Source: HGW-17 sp938004375
Lineage (GTDB): Bacteria; Myxococcota_A; Polyangia; HGW-17
Length of the DNA stretch: 64,000 nucleotides
NCBI GenBank assembly: GCA_036802685.1
Contig: DAIRVS010000006.1
Span: 4,116-68,115, forward strand
Direction of reading: 5' to 3'
Both the position numbers and the translations under genes were made by a program. How positions within the stretch are numbered: position 1 is the stretch's first letter; the number at the start of each line of letters is the position of its first letter. Positions 46,287 through 54,947 of this stretch are shown here, piece after piece. The notes below the pieces were generated by a model. It saw only the letters and a list, made by a program, of their open reading frames with translations, was not told the origin of the DNA and searched no databases.

Positions 46287-47104
46287 GGTCCCCTCCCCGC
46301 GCGCCCGGAAACCCGCTCCGCCGCGCCCTGACCGGCGAGGAGCGCCGCCCCGTAGGCAGCCGCGAGTTGGGGATCCATGGGGATGACGGACACCTGGTGC
46401 CCGAGCACCTCCCCGAGGGTCCGCGTGAACGCCGGGATGTGACCCAGTCCGCCCACGACGACCACGGGCGGTCCGGTTTCACTGCGGTTGGCCAGCGTCA
46501 GCGCCTTCTCGGCGATGGCCACCAGGATCCCGGCGAGGAGCTCGGGTCCCGGGACGCCCTGGTTGACGCGGCTGACGACCTCGCTCTCGGCGAACACGGC
46601 GCAACTGTTGGACATGCGGTAGGGTCGTGCGGCGGCGGCGGCGACGTCCGAGACCTCCTCGAGCGGCACGCACAGGGAGCTGGCGATCATCTCGAGGAAC
46701 CGGCCGCTGCCGGCCGCGCACTTCTCGGTGACGGCGCGGTCCAGCACGTGGCCCTCGGGGGACAACGCAGCGGAGCGGACGAACAGCGCGCCGCCGTCGA
46801 TCACGGTGCGCGCCCCCGGGACGAGGGTCGCCACGGCCCGGGCCGCGCATGCGGCCTCGTCGAGGATGCGCCCCGACCGGGAGAGCGCCCGACCGGCGGC
46901 GGCGGCGCCAAAGCCGGTGACCGCCTTCTTGCGCACCTGGAAGCCGAAGAGCCCGGCCTGCTCCAGGGCGGCGCGCTCCGACGCCCGCACCACCGACCTG
47001 AACTCGCCGGCCAGCTCGCGCACGTCGGCGCCCAGGATGCGTCCGTCCTTCACGACGCAGACCTTCACGTACCGCGTGCCCAGATCGACGCCGGCGGTGA
47101 TCAC
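46283..47104 (-). CDS. BadF/BcrA-type activator ATPase (second)
   Basis: This 273-residue ASKHA-fold ATPase has ITAGVDLGTRYVKVCVVKDG at the N-terminus, TGFGAAAAG, EKCAAGSGRFLEMIASSL near 128 and SNSCAVFAESEVVSRVNQG near 166. The two Cys (in EKCAAG and SNSCAV) are those that ligate the subunit-bridging [4Fe-4S] cluster in 2-hydroxyglutaryl-CoA dehydratase component A and benzoyl-CoA reductase. GTG 47104 overlaps the preceding stop (GTGA). Together with the first activator it could form a heterodimer, as BcrA/BcrD do. Confidence 0.9.
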   Translation of the reverse strand: MITAGVDLGTRYVKVCVVKDGRILGADVRELAGEFRSVVRASERAALEQAGLFGFQVRKKAVTGFGAAAAGRALSRSGRILDEAACAARAVATLVPGARTVIDGGALFVRSAALSPEGHVLDRAVTEKCAAGSGRFLEMIASSLCVPLEEVSDVAAAAARPYRMSNSCAVFAESEVVSRVNQGVPGPELLAGILVAIAEKALTLANRSETGPPVVVVGGLGHIPAFTRTLGEVLGHQVSVIPMDPQLAAAYGAALLAGQGAAERVSGRAGRGP

Positions 47105-47991
47105 GGCGATCCCCCGGTGCAGCCCGGGCACGCCGGCGCCGCGTCGGCCGGGCCAGCGGCCATCGGTTCCGACGGGTCTCCGGCTTCTTGAACGCGCCGG
47201 TCTTCCTGCCGGGCGCGGCCGTGCTCCAGGCGGGCGAAGCAGGCGGCCCCCAGAGCGCCCATGACCTGGGGATCGTGGGAGAGCGGCACGAACCGCACGC
47301 CCAGGGCCGCCTCGAGCTCCCGGACCACGGCCGCATTCTTGGACACGCCCCCCGAGATGCACACCCCCGGGCGCAGGGTCACCTTTCCGGCCAGCGCGGC
47401 CACCCTGCGGGCCACCGAGGCCGTGATCCCCCGGGCGATGTCCTCGACGCGCCGCCCCTGGTGCATCCACTGCATGACGTCGAGCTCCATGAAGATGCTG
47501 CACTTGTTCGAGACCGGCAGCGCCCGCCTCGAGCGCAGGGCGCGGGGCCCCAGCTCCCCGAGGGGGAGGCCCAGGGTGCGGGCCAGGAGCTCCAGCGTGC
47601 GGCCGGTGCCCGCCGCGCACTTGTCGTTCATGGCGAAGTCGTCCACCAGGCCCGCGGCGTCCAGGACCACCACCTTGCAGTCCTGCCCGCCGATGTCGAT
47701 GACCGAGCGCACGGCGGGGTTGCTCGTGAACGTCCCCAGCCCGTGGCAGGAGATCTCGCTGCGCTCGAGGTCCGCGAAGGGGAGCTCGTGCCGACCGTAG
47801 CCGGTGGCGCAGACGCGGGCGAGGTCGGCGCGGCGGACCCGCGCCTTCGCGAGGGCCGCCTCGAGCACGCGGCCGGCGGACTGCGCGGGCGTGGCCTGAA
47901 CCGGCTCCACGTGCCAGGCGATCACGCGTCCGTCACGCAGCAGCACGGCCTTGGCGGTCAGCGAGCCCACGTCGATGCCGGCGAAGATCAT
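47101..47991 (-). CDS. BadF/BcrA-type activator ATPase (first)
   Basis: This 296-residue ASKHA ATPase has IFAGIDVGSLTAKAVLL, CATGYGRHELPFADLE, IDIGGQDCKVVVLD, NDKCAAGTGRTLELLA and SNKCSIFMELDVMQWMHQG, all typical of benzoyl-CoA reductase/2-hydroxyacyl-CoA dehydratase activators. It uses ATP to drive electron transfer from its [4Fe-4S] cluster to the catalytic component. It overlaps both neighbours by four bases. The C-terminus extends about 30 residues past the usual end with a Pro/Ala-rich tail. Confidence 0.92.
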   Translation of the reverse strand: MIFAGIDVGSLTAKAVLLRDGRVIAWHVEPVQATPAQSAGRVLEAALAKARVRRADLARVCATGYGRHELPFADLERSEISCHGLGTFTSNPAVRSVIDIGGQDCKVVVLDAAGLVDDFAMNDKCAAGTGRTLELLARTLGLPLGELGPRALRSRRALPVSNKCSIFMELDVMQWMHQGRRVEDIARGITASVARRVAALAGKVTLRPGVCISGGVSKNAAVVRELEAALGVRFVPLSHDPQVMGALGAACFARLEHGRARQEDRRVQEAGDPSEPMAAGPADAAPACPGCTGGSP

Positions 47992-49121
47992 GACCGGTTC
48001 CCCAGCTTCTCGTAGAACGCCTGGAGCCGGGTCTTCAACTGCCCGACCTCGCCGCCGTACAACTCCCGGGTCAGCGCGAGCGCCGGGATCCCGGCCTTGG
48101 CCAGCTCATGGGTGGCGATGTAGTTCTCGCCGGACATCATGGAGCAGAACTCGAGCTTCTCCAGGATCACGGCGTCGGCCGCGTATGCGCGCACCGCCTC
48201 GAGGGTGTACGCCATGCGGCCCTTCACGTCGTCCATCATCCGTGGGCAGGACACCCGCCCCAGGTACCGGCGCGCCAGGGCGTCCAGGGGATCGCCGTCC
48301 GCGCCCACGTCCCGGTCGAAGGTCCGCGCCCCCAGGCAGATCGCGTCGGCCACCACCAGGGCGCCGTGGGACTCCACCAGCTCCAGGTGCGAGAGCTCCT
48401 CGAGGCAGCTCCCCGTGACGAAGATCCGCAGCCGCGGCGTCCCCACCGGCGCCCGCCCCGCGCGCGCCTCGCCGAGGGCGCGCTCGATCAGGTCCACCGC
48501 GTCCTCGGGGGGCACCGCGGTCACCGCCAGCATCAGCGCGAGGAACTCGGTCCCCGTCACCGGCGGTGCTGGCGCGCGGCGCAGCTCGGCGAGCTCCCGC
48601 AGGAGCCGGCGGCGCCGGTCGTACAATTCAATGGACGCCCGCAGCCGATCGTCGGTCACCTCCACGCCCAGGCGCTCGCCGAGGAACCCGGCCAGCTTCA
48701 CCAGCTCGAGCCGGAGCTGCGCGAGGCAGGCAGGCGAACCCGCGTGAGGCACGAACAGCAGGTACGAAAAGCCGGTGTCCGGCGCCGCGTGGCGCCAGTT
48801 GTCGTAGAGCCGGCGGTTGTGATCGCACCCGTTCATGAACACGATCCCGTCCAGGAAGTCCAGCTCCCCGCGCAGCCCCTGGTCCATCACGCGGCGCACG
48901 AAGGAGCAGTTGGCCGACGAGAAGTACGTGTCCCCCAGGGCGGTGCCGCAGCTCCCCACCGCGCGCATGCGGTACGGCACGGCGCCGGCCGCGTGGAGGA
49001 GCTCCTCGGGGACGTAGGAACAGAAGTGGCCGATCACCGGACGCCCGGCGCGGGCGGCGGCGGCCAGCCTCTCGTTGCGGGGGACCTCGGCGAGCCTGCG
49101 CAGTTCGGAGAAGACGCTCAT
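47988..49121 (-). CDS. 2-hydroxyacyl-CoA dehydratase/benzoyl-CoA reductase subunit, HgdB/BcrC-like
   Basis: This 377-residue protein (HgdB about 379) has IGHFCSYVPEELLHAAGAVP near 30, SSANCSFVRR near 68 and FMNGCDHNRRLYDNW near 90. These three Cys are the usual cluster ligands. CLEELSHLELVESHGALVVAD and TRELYGGEVGQLKTRLQAFYE close the family match. It would form the catalytic heterodimer with the gene just upstream. The substrate may be an aromatic or hydroxyacyl-CoA thioester, or a small molecule as in double-cubane cluster proteins. ATG 49121 overlaps the upstream stop (ATGA). Confidence 0.92.
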   Translation of the reverse strand: MSVFSELRRLAEVPRNERLAAAARAGRPVIGHFCSYVPEELLHAAGAVPYRMRAVGSCGTALGDTYFSSANCSFVRRVMDQGLRGELDFLDGIVFMNGCDHNRRLYDNWRHAAPDTGFSYLLFVPHAGSPACLAQLRLELVKLAGFLGERLGVEVTDDRLRASIELYDRRRRLLRELAELRRAPAPPVTGTEFLALMLAVTAVPPEDAVDLIERALGEARAGRAPVGTPRLRIFVTGSCLEELSHLELVESHGALVVADAICLGARTFDRDVGADGDPLDALARRYLGRVSCPRMMDDVKGRMAYTLEAVRAYAADAVILEKLEFCSMMSGENYIATHELAKAGIPALALTRELYGGEVGQLKTRLQAFYEKLGNRS

Positions 49122-50506
49122 GACGCGAATCCGTTCTCGACGAAGAAGGCGGTCAGTTGCCGCTTGACCTCGGCCTCGGACATCACCCGCTTGTCGAAGA
49201 TGTCGGCCTCCATCACCAGAAGCGGCAGGCCGTGACGCCGGCACACGTCGCGGACGATGCGCCCCAGCGCGCGGTTGTGCTTGCACCCCTGGTGCCCGTT
49301 CTGGATCACGCAGTCCGGCGAGAAGTGGGCGATCTGGCGCTCCAGGTCGTCCACGGTCTCCCGGGCCGCACCGTGGGCCTGCTTGATCATGCCCATGTAC
49401 AGCCGGTCCCGGGCCACGCCCATCATCATGGTCTCCAGGCTCGTCATGTCGATGGGCGGGAAGATGGCGTCGCCGATGTAGTCGCCCACCACCACGCCGC
49501 CGAAGGTCCGCTCGATCCACATGTACATCTCCGAGAACACGATGGGCATGTCCGCCACGATGATGCGGAACTTCTCCACCCGGCGCCGAAGCCGGGGGTG
49601 GCGCAGGCGAAACTGGCCGACCTTGTGCGTGATCCGCGCGCTCTCGAGGAGCTCGGGGTTCCCGGAGCCGGTGATCTTCGAGCCCCAGGCCGTCTGCAGG
49701 TTCAGCGCGAGCCCGGCCGACGGGATCGCCTGGTTCATGATCGTGATCTCGTCGAGGAGGCGGTTCTGCTCGTCCAGCACGCGGACCCCGCGGCGGAACT
49801 TCTCCCAGTTGTACTTGCGGTGCAGCGTGTCCTCGAGGAAGGCGATGGCCTCGAACAGGTTCTTCGAGTAGGCCATCACGTCGTCGTCCTCCTTGGTGTA
49901 CGCCGTGTTGATCGTGTAGGCCGGCGCCCCGGAGATGTACTCCATCAGTTGCGAGGCCGTGCGCCCGGCGTCGCAGGGGTGGGCCACCGAGATGATGGCC
50001 GCGGGATCGGGGATCTGCTTCAGCAGGTACGCCCCCAGGCTCACGCGATCCATGGCGCAGATGTCGTCGGCGATGCCCTCGCGCTCCACGGCCTCGAGGC
50101 AGGCCACGTGGCCGTCGGTGCCCACCATGTTGGCGATGGCCATGAACGCCTCGGGCACGAACGGCGCCACGTCGTCGAACCCCGAGGCCACCTCCACGGG
50201 CACCGGCCAGCCCAGCCACACCAGCGGCTCGCGGCCGTCCCGCGCGTCGAGCACCCGCTGGAAGAACGCCAGCGTGGCGATGCAGTCGTGCCGGTAGGCG
50301 GCCAGCTCCCCCGGCGTCCAGCGCCCGGAGCCCACCTTCTGGTAGCCGAACCGCGCCGCCCGGTTGAGCCGGTGCTCGCCGTGGAACAGGAACGGCTGCA
50401 CGGCCTTGAGCATCGCCCAGGCAGCGGGCCCCTTGTCCAGCACCTGCGTGCCGAGCTTCGCGCCCGCGATCACGCTCTCGATGATTTCATAGGGCTTCAG
50501 TTCCAT
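49118..50506 (-). CDS. 2-hydroxyacyl-CoA dehydratase/benzoyl-CoA reductase subunit, HgdA/BcrB-like
   Basis: This protein of about 462 residues is the first of the six-gene operon. SVAHPCDAGRTASQLMEY, an internal FQR/KYNWEKFR-type helical region, and the C-terminal HQGCKHNRALGRIVRDVC and LLVMEADIFDKRVMSEAEV are diagnostic of this dehydratase family. It pairs with the HgdB/BcrC-like subunit. ATG 50506 gives the family-like start MELKPYEII; the open frame continues 23 codons upstream without homology. Subunit size is nearer HgdA (477) and BcrB (438) than the single-protein dehydratases. Confidence 0.9.
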   Translation of the reverse strand: MELKPYEIIESVIAGAKLGTQVLDKGPAAWAMLKAVQPFLFHGEHRLNRAARFGYQKVGSGRWTPGELAAYRHDCIATLAFFQRVLDARDGREPLVWLGWPVPVEVASGFDDVAPFVPEAFMAIANMVGTDGHVACLEAVEREGIADDICAMDRVSLGAYLLKQIPDPAAIISVAHPCDAGRTASQLMEYISGAPAYTINTAYTKEDDDVMAYSKNLFEAIAFLEDTLHRKYNWEKFRRGVRVLDEQNRLLDEITIMNQAIPSAGLALNLQTAWGSKITGSGNPELLESARITHKVGQFRLRHPRLRRRVEKFRIIVADMPIVFSEMYMWIERTFGGVVVGDYIGDAIFPPIDMTSLETMMMGVARDRLYMGMIKQAHGAARETVDDLERQIAHFSPDCVIQNGHQGCKHNRALGRIVRDVCRRHGLPLLVMEADIFDKRVMSEAEVKRQLTAFFVENGFAS

Positions 50507-50644
50507 GGGCTCCCGGGATCCGTCCTCCGACGCCGGGTCGTCCCCGATCTGGCGGAAACCGTCTTTTACCAGCAATCCCCACGATTGTCACGCCTCGGTC
50601 ACGAAAACGTCACGGAATGTTGACAAACAGCCGGGAAGGACGCC

Positions 50645-52093
50645 CTAGATTTCCTGCACCGCTTCGGGTTTCTCCGGCAGGCGCTCCATCGTGAGGCCGG
50701 TGAAACCGTAGAAGATCGACACCAGCGGGTTGAACCAGTTGAGGATGGCCCAGGGGAGGTACAAGAGCGGGGAGACGCCCAGGGTGGCGGCCATGAAGGC
50801 GCCGCAGGTGTTCCAGGGGACCAGCGGCGAGGTGAGGGTGGCGCTGTCCTCGAGGGCGCGGGAGAGGTTGTGGGGCGCGAGGCCCAGCCTCTCGTAGGTG
50901 GACTTGTACATGCGGCCGGGGAGCACGATGGCGATGTACTGGTCGCCGGCGACCACGTTCATGCCGACGGCGGTGCAGACGGTGACCAGCACCAGGCTGC
51001 CGGTGCCGTGCACCAGCCTCAGGATGGCCCGCGTGATGGCCTGCAGGAAGCCGGCGGCCTCCATGGCGCCGCCGAAGGAGACCGCGCACAGGATCAGGGC
51101 CACGGTGTCCATCATCTTGTCCAGGCCGCCGCGGGAGAGCAGGTCGTCGAGGGCCGCGCTCCCGGTGTCGATGGTGAAGCCGCCCTTGGCCGTGGCCAGC
51201 ACCGACTTCCAGGAGGCGTCCTGGAACCACACCGCGAAGAGCATGCCCAGCAGCGCGCCGAACAGGATCGACGGGAGCGCCGGGCGCTTCGTGGCCACGA
51301 GGCCGATGACCACCAGCGGGGGCAGGAGCAGCCACGGGGTCACGAAGAAGTGCGCGCGGATGGGGGACACCACGTCGGTGGCGGGGCCGCCGCCGCCGCC
51401 CCAGTCGGCGAACAGCCCGATGACGAAATAGGCGGCCAGCGCGACGAGCAGGCTCGGACCGGTGGTCCACACCATGTGGCGGATGTGGGTGAAGAGGTCG
51501 CTGCCGGCCACCGCGGGCGCGAGGTTGGTGGTGTCCGAGAGCGGCGACATCTTGTCGCCGAAGTAGGCGCCCGAGACCACGGCGCCGGCGGTCATGGGCG
51601 CGGGCACGCCCAGGGACGCCCCCAGGCCCATGAGCGCGAGGCCCACGGTGCCGGCGGTGGACCACGAGCTGCCGGTGGCCAGCGACACCACCGAGGAGAT
51701 CAGCGCCGCGGTGAACAGGAAGTAGGTGGGGCTCACGAGGGAGAAGCCGTAGACGATCAGCGACGGCACGATGCCGCTCTGGAGCCAGGAACCGATGAGC
51801 AGTCCCACGGCCATGAGCAGCAGGATCGCCGGCAGCGTGGACGCGATGGACGCGGTCATGGCCTCGAGGGTGCGCTCCCAGGTCACCTTCCGCCAGCGGG
51901 CCAGGGCGGCGACCAGCGCCGACGTGAAGATCAGCGCCAGGTGGGGCTGCAACTTGAAGCGCAGGACGGTGAGGTACAGGGCGCCCAGCAGGAAGACCAC
52001 CGGGACCAGCGCGAGGACCAGCGGAGGGAGGCCGGCGTCGGTCGCGGGACCGCCGGTCGGCGCCGGTGCCCGATCGTTAGTAGGGGAGCTCAT
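50645..52093 (-). CDS. NhaC-type Na+/H+ antiporter
   Basis: This 482-residue membrane protein has about eleven helices. The family signature region GSSWSTAGTVGLALMGLG and GAYFGDKMSPLSDTTNLAPA is near 150-195. NhaC members exchange Na+ or organic solutes (malate-lactate) for protons, so an organic-acid substrate is also possible. The start overlaps the outer-membrane protein gene by 17 bases, implying coupling. There is a 138-base gap between its stop (50645) and the first dehydratase gene (50506), both on the minus strand, so it could also lie upstream of that operon. Confidence 0.9.
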   Translation of the reverse strand: MSSPTNDRAPAPTGGPATDAGLPPLVLALVPVVFLLGALYLTVLRFKLQPHLALIFTSALVAALARWRKVTWERTLEAMTASIASTLPAILLLMAVGLLIGSWLQSGIVPSLIVYGFSLVSPTYFLFTAALISSVVSLATGSSWSTAGTVGLALMGLGASLGVPAPMTAGAVVSGAYFGDKMSPLSDTTNLAPAVAGSDLFTHIRHMVWTTGPSLLVALAAYFVIGLFADWGGGGGPATDVVSPIRAHFFVTPWLLLPPLVVIGLVATKRPALPSILFGALLGMLFAVWFQDASWKSVLATAKGGFTIDTGSAALDDLLSRGGLDKMMDTVALILCAVSFGGAMEAAGFLQAITRAILRLVHGTGSLVLVTVCTAVGMNVVAGDQYIAIVLPGRMYKSTYERLGLAPHNLSRALEDSATLTSPLVPWNTCGAFMAATLGVSPLLYLPWAILNWFNPLVSIFYGFTGLTMERLPEKPEAVQEI

Positions 52094-52790
52094 AGCGGAC
52101 GAACAGGCCGGCGTACCAGGGCATCATCTCGAAGTTGAAATCCAGGTCCTCGGGCTCGTTGCACTCGCCGCCGTCGGCCTCGTAGAAGCAGGCGTCGCTC
52201 CAGTTCGGGTACCAGAAGCGGCCCATCAGGCCCAGGTGCAGGCGCTGGGCGACGCGCACGCTCAGGCCGGCGACGGCCCCCACGGTGACGCCGGTGGCGC
52301 GGAAGATCAGGTGCTTGCCGTCCTCCTCGTCGAAGACGCCGTCGGCATAGACGGTCGCGTAGCCGAAGGCGGCCGAGGCGAACAGTTCGAGGCGGCTGCC
52401 CAGGGGCAGGATCCCGCGGGCCTCGAAGTTGAGCACGTAGTCGTACAGGGTGTCGATCTGGTCCGGGGCCATGCGCCCGTAGTGCACGTTGAACCCCAGC
52501 GCGAAGTGGCGGTTCATGCGGTACAGCGCGGTGAGGTCGGCGCCCCAGGACGGGCCGCCCTCGGAGCAGAATTCGCCGGAACAGGCGTTGAGGCCGCCGC
52601 CGGCCTCGAACAGCAGCGAAGACACGGAAGGCCTCGACGCCGGGGGCTTCACTTCGGGCGCCGCGGCGGGCGCCGCGGCGGGCGTCGCGGCGGGCTTGTC
52701 GGCCGCGGCGGGCTCGGCCGCGCGCGCGGGCACAGCCAGAAAGACGGTCAGCAACAGGGAAATCACAAGGGCGGCATCAGGGCGTCGCAT
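52077..52790 (-). CDS. Small outer-membrane beta-barrel-like protein
   Basis: This 237-residue protein has a signal peptide (MRRPDAALVISLLLTVFLAVPARA), an Ala/Pro/Lys-rich spacer (25-55), and alternating beta strands. They include WGADLTALYRMNRHFALGFNVHYGRM and LHLGLMGRFWYPNW, and the end is AGLFVRYELPY, with a terminal aromatic as in outer-membrane barrels. An 8-strand OmpW/OmpA-like porin is likely; function unknown. It precedes the antiporter with a 17-base overlap. Confidence 0.7.
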   Translation of the reverse strand: MRRPDAALVISLLLTVFLAVPARAAEPAAADKPAATPAAAPAAAPEVKPPASRPSVSSLLFEAGGGLNACSGEFCSEGGPSWGADLTALYRMNRHFALGFNVHYGRMAPDQIDTLYDYVLNFEARGILPLGSRLELFASAAFGYATVYADGVFDEEDGKHLIFRATGVTVGAVAGLSVRVAQRLHLGLMGRFWYPNWSDACFYEADGGECNEPEDLDFNFEMMPWYAGLFVRYELPY

Positions 52791-52949
52791 GCTTCACAGC
52801 CTCGGTTCAAGCGGGTGTCGGTCTCGCGTTCCGGTGCATTACAACGGCCGACAGCCTACCACGAAAGCACCCCGTCCCGCAACAGGTTCGGCCACGTTCA
52901 GGGGCAGGAAAACGCCCGTCACACTGCAAAAATAAATCCCGGGTCTTCC

Positions 52950-54794
52950 TCAATCAGACCGGTACTCCAGGTCTTCCACGCCCTTCAGACGACCATTACC
53001 CGACACCATCAGGAACGTGCAGACATCGAAGACGATCGACCCAAGTTCTTGCGCTGCTCGGTCCAGACTCGAACCTTTTGACCATCGATGTCTCTTCAAG
53101 CTCAGGCGAAACTTCGGCGGCAATTCGAGCGGCACATTGAAATTCACATGATGAGCAACACCTTTGGGATCGAGCCCCGTGATGTACAGACCGTCGTCCC
53201 GCAGGAATGCGTGCATGATGGGCCTTCCCTCGAAGAGATCCCCCAGGGCGATGCCTTGCCAGAACAGCGCCAACGGCACTCGCAACTGAAATACGCCCAT
53301 CTTGGCCGTCTCGAGAGGGTTTGGCTGCACGGGGAAATACCAGTTCAGCACGAGGTTCTCACGATCGAGCTCCGGGGTCGAAGTCAACATGGCCGTCTGG
53401 AGTTGTCGCTCCAGTTCGAGCAGAGAAACTGGCAGAGGACCAGCGGGTATCACCGGTGGCGAATAATCGTATCCGGTAAAAACCATGCACCAGTGCTTTT
53501 GCAGAGCCTCTTTTCCATAGCTTCTCCCCAACCTGAGCCGGAGACCGGATTCTCCTGGTCCACTTTCCCGCGCCGTGACCCAAGGATTGGCCCGCAGATC
53601 TTCACGGAGCTTGGCACTCAAGTCCTGCAGAAACCTCGGAGGCAACGGCTCGGGCCTTTCGTCTTCGTACCAATGGGATACCACGTTCGCCTCTGGCGCA
53701 TCGATCCCTTCATCGGGAAGTGGAGCGACAGCCTCCGACCGCAGTTTCACCGAAGTCTTTCGCTCGAGACGCTCAGGAAATTCAGACTGATACATTAAGG
53801 CGCGAAACACAATCCGCTCCCCTCGCGAGAGCAAGCTGGCCGGGGATAAATACGCTGTGCGTGCGCGCGTTTCACGCTGGGCTTTCGAACTCGCGGGCAC
53901 ATCCGTCACCAGCGGTCGTCGCAACGACTGCCGTCGGAAAAACCGATGCAACACCAACTGCCGTGTGGTGGGTCTGACTTTCCATTCCTTCTCCAGGAGT
54001 CTCAGATTCCAGTCCCTGTCCTTCGCCACCGCTAAAATGGCTTCTCCTCGCTGGCAGTTCGCGTAATACCCCCAGTTCTGGTGCAGGACCTCCGAACGCT
54101 TCCAACGCCGGACCAAGTCCAAGGGGTTGGTCGTCATCAGGAAAAGGCCCGTCCAATTTCCATCGATGGAAACCAGGGTGGCCATCATATCGGGCGTGCC
54201 GTCCACGCGGTCCAGGGACTGCGCCAAGGTTCGTCCAGGCTCCTGGAAGCTGTCCATTCCAAAAACCAGCGTGTGCAAAGAGAGACGGAACAGAGACGGC
54301 TGCGGCTCGTCTTCGACGTTGCGCCCCAAATGGATGAAGGCGACGGATGCCTGCGACGGTTTCCCCGAAAAAATGGTCTTCCTTTGTTCCGCCTCTTTCG
54401 AGATGAATACGCCTGAATCCTCGAGATAGGAAGACATGACCAGCCGATGGAGACGGAACCGTTCTTCTCCGGACACGGTGGACAAACTCCCACAGAGCAG
54501 AACGAACCCGCCCTCGATGACCGGCTCTTCCTGGTACAGTCTTTCGACCGACTCCATGAAGAGTTCCTGGTTTTTTTTCAACACCCGGGAAACTGGCGAC
54601 GACATTCTCTCGCTTGTGAACATGCCGCGGTCGTCCAGCCAACGTCGGTGTCCGGTTACGCCCCACAATTCCAGAGTTTCCACGAATTCCCGATACTCCC
54701 GGCACTGCCGAGGATTTTGGTACGACCAAATCACCTCGTCGACAATCGTGGGAATTTGTTGCCAATCCGGTTCCTGAAACGCGATACGGGCCAT
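52950..54794 (-). CDS. Protein of unknown function (614 residues) at the edge of the AT-richer cluster
   Basis: This 614-residue soluble protein has no signal peptide or membrane helix. ATG 54794 has GGAG about 8 bases upstream and gives MARIAFQEPDW; the frame upstream is spurious. It is rich in Trp, Arg and Phe and is probably multi-domain (about 1-290, a basic linker near 300-345, then 350-614). No motif I know is present. It is less GC-rich than the core genes and is divergently transcribed from the large solenoid gene across 153 bases, which suggests a shared regulatory region. Function cannot be assigned. Confidence 0.7.
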   Translation of the reverse strand: MARIAFQEPDWQQIPTIVDEVIWSYQNPRQCREYREFVETLELWGVTGHRRWLDDRGMFTSERMSSPVSRVLKKNQELFMESVERLYQEEPVIEGGFVLLCGSLSTVSGEERFRLHRLVMSSYLEDSGVFISKEAEQRKTIFSGKPSQASVAFIHLGRNVEDEPQPSLFRLSLHTLVFGMDSFQEPGRTLAQSLDRVDGTPDMMATLVSIDGNWTGLFLMTTNPLDLVRRWKRSEVLHQNWGYYANCQRGEAILAVAKDRDWNLRLLEKEWKVRPTTRQLVLHRFFRRQSLRRPLVTDVPASSKAQRETRARTAYLSPASLLSRGERIVFRALMYQSEFPERLERKTSVKLRSEAVAPLPDEGIDAPEANVVSHWYEDERPEPLPPRFLQDLSAKLREDLRANPWVTARESGPGESGLRLRLGRSYGKEALQKHWCMVFTGYDYSPPVIPAGPLPVSLLELERQLQTAMLTSTPELDRENLVLNWYFPVQPNPLETAKMGVFQLRVPLALFWQGIALGDLFEGRPIMHAFLRDDGLYITGLDPKGVAHHVNFNVPLELPPKFRLSLKRHRWSKGSSLDRAAQELGSIVFDVCTFLMVSGNGRLKGVEDLEYRSD

Positions 54795-54947
54795 TTTTCG
54801 TACTCCATGATTACCAGCCCAACTTGTCATTCGTCGACCGCAGACGTTTCCACGGACGCGTAAACGAACAAAGACTGACAAAGAATTTTATGATTTTTTT
54901 CTTTTGAAATACAGTATGATGACGCGTCTTGTTTTGAGGAATCAACA

